A stretch of 64,000 nucleotides of DNA from DATATJ01 sp963789075 (GTDB lineage: Bacteria; Acidobacteriota; Vicinamibacteria; Vicinamibacterales; CAVVIG01). Of this stretch, positions 1-10,594 are shown in pieces. The stretch covers positions 124,001 to 188,000 of the forward strand of contig CAWBJQ010000002.1 of the NCBI GenBank assembly GCA_963789075.1, in the 5' to 3' direction. The notes below the pieces were generated by a model that was not told the DNA's origin, did not search any database, and worked only from the letters and a program-made list of their open reading frames with translations. The translations under genes and the position numbers were made by a program. Every line of letters begins with the position of its first letter. Positions within the stretch are counted from its first letter, which is position 1.

Positions 1-9
1 CGACTGATT

Positions 10-86
<77 letters not shown>

Positions 87-199
87 GCGACAGATGATCG
101 AACCCTTTCAACGATTCGAGGGGCCGATCCTCAGAATGGCGTACGGAATCGTAGCACACACGCCTCTTCGCCGCGGCGCGGCTCACAGCCTGCAGCTGT

Positions 200-302
200 A
201 AATCCTCAGCTCACCTGGCAAATCCTCGGCTCCTGAGCGTTTGCGCTTCTCAGCTCCGCAAATTCTCAGCTTCGCAGATTCGCAAATCCTCAAATTCTCG
301 AA
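200..302. repeat. short-period imperfect repeat tract
   Basis: AT-richer tract between the tRNA and the next gene. Variants of AAATCCTCAGCT / AAATTCTCAGCT recur about six times with different spacers. No conserved coding potential is visible. It is one of several such tracts in the first 10 kb, and it lies upstream of the small acidic protein gene. Confidence 0.6.
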
Positions 303-357
303 TCAGCTTCTGGTATCCGCCTTGCTGGATGACGCGCGTAACCCAGGAGGAGGCAGC

Positions 358-513
358 ATGGCTGAGAAGCGCGAGAAGACGGCCGAGGAGCAGGAGGAGA
401 TCGGCCGTACGGCAGACGAAGACGTCACTAACGCGGCCGACGATGATTTCGAAGATACCGACGACGATTTGGATCAGGATGAAGGAGACGGAGAAACGGA
501 GGCGACCGAGTAA
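358..513 (+). CDS. small highly acidic protein, unknown function
   Basis: A 51-residue protein with a Lys/Glu-rich start (MAEKREKTAEEQEE) followed by an almost uninterrupted Asp/Glu tail. It should be disordered and soluble. The start is set by a very strong Shine-Dalgarno sequence (AGGAGGAGG) seven to eight bases before the ATG. An in-frame upstream start at 241 runs through the repeat tract and was rejected. It converges with ligD, and the stop codons are about 10 bp apart. No family is recognised. The acidic composition could suit a nucleic-acid mimic or ion-binding role, but that is speculation. Confidence 0.6.
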   Translation: MAEKREKTAEEQEEIGRTADEDVTNAADDDFEDTDDDLDQDEGDGETEATE

Positions 514-522
514 CGTCGTCAT

Positions 523-2623
523 TCACGACGCGTGACGCTTCACGCGGCGCTTGCTTTTGGGCTCCGTGTAACGCGACACGCTCGACAGGTCTGCGCCTTT
601 CGATTGGCGCAGCGCCTCCCAGAGATCGCCCACGCGCGCAAACCGCTCGGGGGCTGTCTGGATCGTGAAGTCTTCGCGGCGCACGCCCTCGTCGACCTCC
701 TGCCATGTGAGCGGCGTCGATACGCCAGCGTAGGCACTCGCCCGTGCGCTGTATGCGGTGGCGAGCGTCTTGCCCATGATGTTCTGGAGGTAGTCGACGT
801 AGACGCGCGCGCCGCGGAGGCGCACGGTGCGCTCGACCGTCGCGACCTTCGGGATGCTTCTGCGCGACGACCGTCGCGACGATCTGGCAGAAGATCAAGC
901 CCGCGCTCGTACGGCGTGTTCGGCGGCAGCGGAATATAGATGTGCAGACCGTCGGCGCCGGACGTCTTCGGACAGCCGGGGGCGCCGAGCGTGTCGAGCT
1001 CGTCGCGAATCCAGCGCGCCACCTCGAGCACCTTGCTGAACGGCAGACCCTCGGCCGGATCGAGGTCGAGCGCAACGTGATCGGCGAATTGCGGCGTGCC
1101 GACACGCGAGAACCACGGGTCCTGCGAGATCGCGGCGAGCTGCGTCATGTAGAGCAGCGTTTCCAGACTGACCGCCGATGATCTGCGGGCGCCGTTCGGC
1201 CGCTCCCACCGTCTCGACGCGGACGCCGTCCGGTACGTCTCGGCGCGCGATGCTGATAGAAGGGCGCGCCGGTGATGCCGTTGGGAAAGCGCTTCATGAC
1301 GAGCGGCCGATCGGCCACCGCCGGCAGAATGAACGGCGCGACCTGCGCGTAGTAGCGGAGGAGATCGCCCTTCGTCAGCTTCTGCTTCGGCCAGAAGATC
1401 TTGTGCAGATTACTGACCGTCAGTCGCCGCCCGCCCGGGAGCTCGAGCACGCCGTCTTTGCGCGCGTCCTCGAGGGCGCGCAGCTGCGTCGACGACCGTC
1501 CCCGATCTCGACGCTCGCCTTTCTGGTCTTTGCTCGCGGGGGCGGATCGGACGCAGCCACGCGATTCGACGTCTGGTGCAGCCGCGTCTGCGGCTCGCGT
1601 CTCACGTCTTCCGGCTTCTTGTCGTCGCGCAACCCGAGGTACACCGGATGCCGGAGCTTTCCGTCGGCGGTCCACTCGGTGAATTTTATTTGTGCGACGA
1701 GCGACGGCTTGACCCAGTGGGGGCGCTCGTTCGTCTTCGGCTGTGGCTGAAACGGACACTTCGTCGTTTCGATCCGCTTGAGCCGGGTCATCACCCGCGC
1801 GAGCTCCCCTTCGTTGAATCCCGTGCCCGTGTGGCCGACGTACACAAGGGATTTGGGATTTGGGATTTGGGATTCGTGGGACTCGCGGGATTCGGCGATT
1901 CGTCCGCGTACACGCCGAGCAGCAGCGCGCCGAAGTAGGCGCGTGATTCACGCGGCTCGGTCCAGCCGCCGACGACGAACTCCTGTTCGTGGACGATCTT
2001 CAGCTTGCGCCAGTCCGGCGTACGCTTGCCCGATTTGTAGAGCGAGGCGGCGTCCTTGGCGATCAGCCCCTCCCAGCCGCTGTCGAGCGCGCGCTGGTAC
2101 AGCTCGCGGCCGTCGCCGCGGATCATCTCGCTGATGCGCAGCAGCGGCGACTGTGTGTGGCCGAAGATCCGTTCGAGCGCCGCGCGGCGCTCGAGCAGCG
2201 GGCGGCCACGCAGATCGTGCGCGCCGTCGCGCAGGATATCGAACGCGATGAACGCGGTGCCGCGGCTCGATCCGCCGTGCTCGCCGGTGAGATGGATCCG
2301 TCCCTGCAGCTGCTGAAAGCCGGCCGGCTCGCCCTTCGCGTCGAGCGCGACGATCTCGCCGTCCAGGACGAGCGGCTGCTTGCGCCGCGCCGCCCATTTC
2401 TCGAGCGCCGCAGCGATCTCCGGAAACTGGTGGGTCTTCTCGTTGCCGAGCCGCGACCACAGGCGGACAGGGGGACGGGTCTCCGTCTGCCCGCGGAGAC
2501 CCGTCCCCCTATCTCGACGATCGCGCGGATGCCGTCGTACTTCGGCTCGTAGACAAGATGCGGATCCTGCAATGGCGCGTCGACGAGCGACGCCAGCATC
2601 GGCGACAACGCAGGGGACTTCAC
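523..2623 (-). CDS. ligD: multidomain ATP-dependent DNA ligase D (LigD), frame-disrupted
   Basis: NHEJ enzyme that seals double-strand breaks with Ku. The order is ligase domain then polymerase/primase domain. The adenylation motif EPKYDGIRA (motif I, Lys nucleophile) lies near residue 25. GWEGLIAKD and DWRKLKI are late ligase motifs. YVGHTGTGF belongs to the OB part. After position about 1480 the PolDom follows, with LHKIFWPKQKLTKGDLL, PLVMKRFPNGI, DLDPAEGLPF and GLHIYIPL. No phosphoesterase domain is apparent. The reading frame changes at least five times: at the hairpin 2469-2509, at the GGGATTT tract near 1850, and near 1490, 1200 and 880. The protein sense continues after each. The start is a GTG at 2623, and an ATG at 2599 is the alternative. 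Ku lies 130 bp upstream in the same orientation. The gene is either a pseudogene or carries sequence errors. Confidence 0.85.
1847..1905. repeat. GGGATTT/GGGATTCG tandem tract inside ligD
   Basis: Four successive heptamers (GGGATTTGGGATTTGGGATT and continuing) pass into degenerate GGGATTCG units. On the ligD strand they encode Asn-Pro-Lys-Ser-Gln-Ile-Pro-like peptide between the conserved GALLLGVY and YVGHTGTGF segments. The ligD frame differs on its two sides. A 7-bp direct repeat, CGTACAC, occurs at 1839-1845 and 1907-1913. Confidence 0.7.
2469..2509. repeat. perfect hairpin element inside ligD
   Basis: Arms GGGGGACGGGTCTCCG (2470-2485) and its exact complement (2494-2509) surround an 8-base loop. 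It sits exactly between the codons for ligase motif I (...AIVEI) and the next conserved block (VRLWSRLGNEK). The 41-base segment is not a multiple of three, and the frame differs on either side. A related hairpin occurs at 53448-53505. Confidence 0.85.
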
Positions 2624-2753
2624 GGTGCAGATCTCAGGTGGCGGATTTCAAAGTGGGCGGCACATCGTGAATGCCGCGCGGCGCATGGCGAATAACCGAC
2701 ATTGCACGAGGGCATCATCATCAATCAGTCCTGTGCCATTGGCAATCGGCAAT

Positions 2754-3646
2754 TTACGCCGCTCGCGTGCGCTTCTTCGTCGTGCGTTTGGCCGTGCGCC
2801 CTCCCGTTTGTGCGCCGGTCCGCATGGCGCCGGCCTTCGATCGGCCCGGGCGGGTGCGCGCGCCGCCTCGACCACCGCTCTCCGCCAGGCTGCGCCGCAG
2901 CCGCTCCATCAGGTCGACGACCTCCGCCTGACGCGGCTCCTCTTCGGCGCTCAGCGCGACCTTCTGGCCTTTCATCTTCGCCTTGATGATTCGCATCAGG
3001 TTCGCGCGGTACTCGTCCGTGTATTTGGCCGGGTCCCATTCTGCGGCGAGGCTGTTGACGAGCGCCTTCGCCATGTCGAGCTCCGGCTTGCGCACGTGCG
3101 TACTGGCCGGGAAGTCGAACTGCGACTCGTCGGCGAGCTTCGTCGGCGAAGCGCATCACGCTGAGCACCAGCGCGCGATCGATCACCTCGACGGCCGCCA
3201 GATGCTGTACGTCGCGCAGGATGAACTTCGCGATGCCGATGCGGCCCGACTCACGGATCGCCTCTCGCAGCAGCGCGTACGCGCGTTCGCCGCCCTTGGC
3301 CGGCACCAGATAATACGGCGTCTCGAAGAAGCGATCGTCGATCTCCTGCGCCTTGACGAAGTCGATGATGTCGATGGTCCGCGTCTTTTCGACCGCTGCG
3401 GCTTTGAAATCATCTTTCGTCAGCACGACGAAGTGGCCCTTCTGGTATTCGTAGCCCTTGACCAGATCCTGCCACGCGACCGGGTGGCCGTCGCGAATGC
3501 ACACCCGCTCGAAGCGCACCGGCGATTTGTCCGTCGCGTGCAGCATCCGGAAATGCGGGCCGCGTGTCGCGAACCGCCGTGTGGAGCTCGATCGGAATGT
3601 TGACGAGGCCGAACGAGATCGATCCTTTCCAGAGCGCGCGAGCCAT
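2754..3646 (-). CDS. ku: Ku domain DNA end-binding protein, frame-disrupted
   Basis: Bacterial Ku homodimer that threads onto DNA ends and recruits LigD in NHEJ. The canonical N-terminus MARALWKGSISFGLVNIPIE is followed, after a frame change near 3565, by FRMLHATDKSPVRFERVC, the central barrel (GYEYQKGHFVVLTKDDF, ETPYYLVPAKGGERAY) and LSVMRFADE. A second frame change near 3145 leads into KPELDMAKALVNSLA and a Lys/Arg-rich C-terminal tail (RTAKRTTKKRT) typical of extended DNA-binding Ku tails. Total length of about 297 residues is normal for the family. The two single-base shifts occur within conserved segments, which suggests sequence errors. The ATG at 3646 is chosen because the family begins with this motif. 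Confidence 0.9.
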
Positions 3647-3655
3647 TTGGTGACA

Positions 3656-3750
3656 CCCACAATTGGTAAATTGGCAAATTGGTATCGGTAATTTGGTGAA
3701 TCCCTCACTCACTAAAACTCACCAACTCACCAACGTCCAATTCACCAACT
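3656..3750. repeat. AATTGG / CACCAACT short-period tract
   Basis: AT-rich interval between ku and the DUF2934 gene. Units such as AAATTGGCAAATTGGTA recur, followed by CTCACCAACTCACCAAC and ATTCACCAACTTT. The two halves are roughly complementary (TTGGTGAAT against ATTCACCAA), so the tract can fold back. It lies immediately after the DUF2934 stop codon and before the ku start, in the direction of transcription. Confidence 0.6.
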
Positions 3751-4122
3751 TTATTGTCTGCCTGAGCTCTCCGCTTCGAGCCAGTCCTCGAAGTGCCTGC
3801 CGTCGCCGCCGCCGCGCTCGAGATAGCGCTGATACGCGCGCAGGCGGATGTCTTCCTCGCTCGGCTCGGATGCCATCGCGGTCGCTCGAGTGCTGCTGGA
3901 CGAGACGTCCATCGGCGGTTCATCGACGGCGGCGCGCGCGGCGAACGCTTCTTCGGTGGGCACATCGGCCGAGGCTTTTGTGGCCACGGCGCGGCGGCTC
4001 GAGGCCGCGCGGCTGGCGCGTGCGCGGCGGGTTTTGGTCGGTCTGGCCGGCGTCTCGCCGGCGCCCGCAGCGGGCGAGGGGTTGGTTTCGTGTGCATCGG
4101 ACCGTGAATTGCGTTTGGCCAT
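3751..4122 (-). CDS. DUF2934 domain-containing protein
   Basis: A 123-residue soluble protein. The first two thirds are low-complexity, rich in Ala, Arg, Thr and Pro. The C-terminal 30 residues form the DUF2934 signature (EEDIRLRAYQRYLERGG...DWLEAE), a short helical module of unknown role that is frequent in acidobacterial and proteobacterial soil genomes. The ATG at 4122 is preferred over 4140 because AAGGA lies eight bases upstream. It is in the same orientation as ku and ligD, separated from them by a repeat tract. Function unknown; the positively charged N-terminal part could bind nucleic acid. Confidence 0.8.
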   Translation of the reverse strand: MAKRNSRSDAHETNPSPAAGAGETPARPTKTRRARASRAASSRRAVATKASADVPTEEAFAARAAVDEPPMDVSSSSTRATAMASEPSEEDIRLRAYQRYLERGGGDGRHFEDWLEAESSGRQ

Positions 4123-4224
4123 GACGTCCTTCTGTTGCAAGCGACCGGCGGCACACGCGCCGTCGGAATCGATTATGAATGCTCGCGCGGGATCTTCAAG
4201 CTGTGCGGCACAGTGTTCACCGAT

Positions 4225-7606
<3,382 letters not shown>

Positions 7607-7615
7607 CGTGAATTT

Positions 7616-7690
7616 CGCTTTGAACGTTTAACTGTAACTGCCAATTTTCGACGTAGAACGTCTAACTTGTAACATCTAACTTGAGGATAT
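7616..7690. repeat. TCTAACTTGTAACA short-period tract at the glgE 3' end
   Basis: The interval between glgE and treS contains recurring units AACTGTAACTG, ACGTCTAACTTGTAACATCTAACTTG and similar. The tract supplies the last few GlgE codons (LDVTS) and the stop at 7662. AT content is clearly higher than in the flanking genes. Confidence 0.55.
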
Positions 7691-9736
7691 GTCCCTGGCG
7701 GACATCCGGATCGAAGCGCACGTAGTTCCAGCCGCCGCGCCACGCGTACGTCGTGTCGTCGAGCAGATCGTGCGCGGCGAAGAAATCAGCGCCGGGAACG
7801 GAGACCTCGACGTGGCCGTGCTGCATGTGATGGGGATCGAGGTTGACGATCGTCAGCACCACGTCGGAGCCGTCTGGCGCCGCCTTGCTGTACGCGATGA
7901 TTTCGGGGTTGTCGGTCGCATGGAAGCGCAGCGGCCAGCCGTACTGCAGCGCAGGATGCTGTCGCCGGATCCCATTGACCCGCGCGATGAGCTCTTTGAT
8001 GTTGCCGGGTCGATTCCAGTCCCAGCGTCTGATCTGATATTTTTCCGAGTCGGCGTATTCCTCCGTACCCGGGATCGCCGGCCTTCGCACAGCTCGAAGC
8101 CGCTGTAGATGCCGTAGCTGGCGCCGAGCGTCGCGGCCAGCAGCAGCCGTGCTTGAACGCCGGGCGCCCGCCGCTCTGTAGGTAGGCGTGGAGGATGTCC
8201 GGCGTGTTGGCGAACAGGTTCGGGCGGAGATACTCGCGCACGCTCGATGTGGTCAGCTCGGTGAAGTACTCGGTGAGCTCCGGCTTCGTATTCCGCCAGG
8301 TGAAATAGGTGTACGACTGCGTGAAGCCGGCCTTGGCCAGATAGCGCATCACCGCGGGGCGGGTGAACGCCTCGGCGAGAAAGATCACGTCGGGATCGCT
8401 GCGCGTGCACCTCGGCGATCGCCCACTCCCAGAAGCCGAACGTCTTCGTGTGCGGGTTGTCGACGCGGAAAATGCGGACGCCCTGGTCGATCCAGAACAA
8501 CGTCACGTCGAGCAGCGCCCGCCAGAGCGCTCGCCACTCGTCGCAGGCGAAATCGAAGGGGTAGATGTCCTGGTACTTCTTCGGAGGGTTTTCCGCGTAC
8601 TTGATCGTGCCGTCGGGGCGGTGACGGAACCACTCCGGGTGTTCGCGGACCCAGGGATGATCGGGCGAGCACTGCCAGGCGAGATCGAGCGCGATCTCGA
8701 GCCCATGCCGCTCGGCGGTCCGGCGGAACGACGCGAAATCGTCGAGCGTGCCCAGGTGCGGATCGATCGCCGTGTGCCCGCCGTCGGCCGATCCGATCGC
8801 CCACGGGCTGCCCGGATCGTCCGGGCCGGCCGTCAGGCTGTTGTTGCGTCCCTTGCGGAAGCTGCGGCCGATCGGATGAATCGGCGGCAGATAGAGCACG
8901 TCGAACCCGAGATCGGCGATGCCGGCGAGAAGCAGGCATGCGTCCCTGAATGTGCCGCCGTGCTGCTCGTCGGTGCCGGCGGACCGCGGAAACATTTCGT
9001 ACCACGCGCCGACGCGCGCCCGCTCGCGATCCACCCAGACGCGCGACGTATGCGATGTCGTCGCCTGCGATCGGTCCGAGTAGAGCCGCATCAACCGCGC
9101 GAGCTCGCCGCCAGCCGCCGTGGCCGCGCGATCGGCGATCGGCGTCGCTGCGCTGAGCGCCTCGGCTTGCGCGAGCAGCCAGCTCGCATCCGGGACGCCC
9201 GATCCGATCGCCTCCGCGCGCGCCGCGGCGGCGCGCACGAGCAGCGCCCCCTCGAGCAGATCGACGCTCACATCCTGGTCTGCACGCGCCTTGATCGCGA
9301 GATCCCGACGCCACGAGCCGAACCGATCGATCCAGGCGACGATGTCGTACTCGTGCCAGCCGATCGCTTCGACGTCAAATCGCCCGGTCCATTCGTCCGT
9401 GCCGGGCGCCGCCGGCGTCAGCGGCGTCTCACGCCAGGGGCAAACAGGGGACGGGATTCGGGATTGGGGATTCGGGATTCGCGCGGATTCGTCGCCGTTC
9501 GCCGCATTGAGGTTGGCAAATCCCAAATCCCGAATCCCGAATCCCGGTATGCCGCGGTCCCGTAAGACCGCCGCGATCAGGTCGTGACCGTCAGTGAAGA
9601 TCTGTGCGACGATGTCGACCGATTCGCCCACCGTGCGCTTGATCGCGAAGCGCCCATCATCGAGGCGTGGGCGCACGCGGTCGATGATCACGCGGCGGCT
9701 CATCGCTTCTGTGGGATCCGGCACCTCTGTGTTCAT
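7662..9736 (-). CDS. glgE: alpha-1,4-glucan:maltose-1-phosphate maltosyltransferase (GlgE), with in-frame repeat insert
   Basis: GH13 maltosyltransferase that adds maltose from maltose-1-phosphate to alpha-glucan. Visible family segments are VIIDRVRPRLDDGRFAIKR at the N-terminus, WYEMFPRS, DVLYLPPIHPIGRSFRKG, FRVDNPHTKTFGFWEW (nucleophile Asp), IFLAEAFTRP (acid/base Glu) and FTQSYTYFTWRNTK. The C-terminal beta domain ends KLDVTS. Between the N-terminal strands and WRETPLTPAAPGTDEW there is an insert of about 38 residues encoded by the palindromic repeat at 9453-9547, read in frame. Frame changes occur near 8395 and 8090-8150. The start ATG at 9736 follows GAGG. Together with TreS-Mak downstream it forms the trehalose-to-glycogen pathway. 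Confidence 0.9.
9453..9547. repeat. palindromic GGGATTY-repeat element inside glgE
   Basis: Left arm is built of GGGATTCGGGATTGGGGATT units. The right arm is its approximate reverse complement (AAATCCCAAATCCCGAATCC and continuing), about 35 bases away. The whole element is translated in the glgE frame without a stop, giving Gly-Phe-Gly-Ile-Arg / Asn-Pro-Gln-Ser-Arg-type repeats. Its unit matches the tract in ligD at 1847-1905. Confidence 0.85.
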
Positions 9737-9789
9737 CTACCCTCGGACGACGTCGGCGCCGCGATTGCCACGCGCGAGCACTCCACGCG

Positions 9790-10503
9790 CTACTCGGTCG
9801 CGTAGCGGTCGTTGAACCACGGCTCGGCGGAGTTCGAGTAGCCGCGGATTTCCCAGAAGCCTTTCCGATCCTCGGCGAGGAATTCGATCTTGCGAATCCA
9901 TTTCGCGCCCTTCCATGCGTACAACTTCGGCGTGATCATGCGGCACGGGCCGCCGTGTTCGGCCGGCAGCGGTTGGTCCTCCCACGTGTGCACGAGGAGC
10001 ACGTCGTCGTCCACCGCGCGTGCGAGGGGCAGATTGGTCGTGTACGGGATGTACGAACCGGGCATGAAATCCGAGCCGGTGCAGAGGACGAACTGCGCGT
10101 GATCTTTCGGGACCGCGAGCTCGGCGATCGTGCGGAAACGCACGCCGCGCCAGCGGTTGTCGTACCGGCTCCACGTCGTGACGCAGTGAAAATCGCTGAC
10201 GTCGTCGACCTGCGGCAGCTCGAGAAACTGACTCCACGTCAACGTCAACGGATGCTCGACAAGGCCGCCAATCTCGAGCTTCCAGGCGTCGAGCGGCACG
10301 GCCGGCTGCTCGCCCAGATCGAGCACGGGCCAGTTCTTCACTTGGTGCTGCCCGACTGGCAGCTTCGGCATGCCGTGGCGGTTGGCCGGCCCGGTGCCTT
10401 CTGGTGTGCGGTGACGGAAGTTGACGTTCACACTGCTCTTGTCGAGCGCGATCTGCCGTTGAATGTAGCGGCGCCGCCGCTCGACGAAGTCAGCTTTATC
10501 CAT
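9790..10503 (-). CDS. sulfite-oxidase-like molybdopterin-dependent oxidoreductase
   Basis: A 237-residue cytoplasmic member of the oxidoreductase molybdopterin-binding family. WPVLDLGEQPAVPLDAWKL begins the fold. DDVSDFHCVTTWSRYDNRW contains the Cys expected to ligate molybdenum. GGPCRMITPKLYAWKGAKW and GFWEIRGYSN are conserved late segments. There is no signal peptide, heme domain or dimerisation domain, so it resembles the short soil-bacterial homologues rather than true sulfite oxidase. The substrate cannot be told from sequence. The ATG at 10503 is used because upstream codons lack family similarity. It ends 54 bp before glgE, in the same orientation. Confidence 0.85.
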   Translation of the reverse strand: MDKADFVERRRRYIQRQIALDKSSVNVNFRHRTPEGTGPANRHGMPKLPVGQHQVKNWPVLDLGEQPAVPLDAWKLEIGGLVEHPLTLTWSQFLELPQVDDVSDFHCVTTWSRYDNRWRGVRFRTIAELAVPKDHAQFVLCTGSDFMPGSYIPYTTNLPLARAVDDDVLLVHTWEDQPLPAEHGGPCRMITPKLYAWKGAKWIRKIEFLAEDRKGFWEIRGYSNSAEPWFNDRYATE

Positions 10504-10594
10504 GCCTGTCGTTATCTTATCGCGGCATGTCGATTTGCGAGGCTGGCTGAACGGGGCGCGTGCGTTCGAGACGCACGGGCTTGCGGAAGAGTTG

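Noticed and set aside
8363..9565. A 400-codon plus-strand frame opposite glgE
   Set aside because: The codon pattern and Arg/Asp-rich composition are those of an antisense shadow; glgE on the other strand has clear family motifs.
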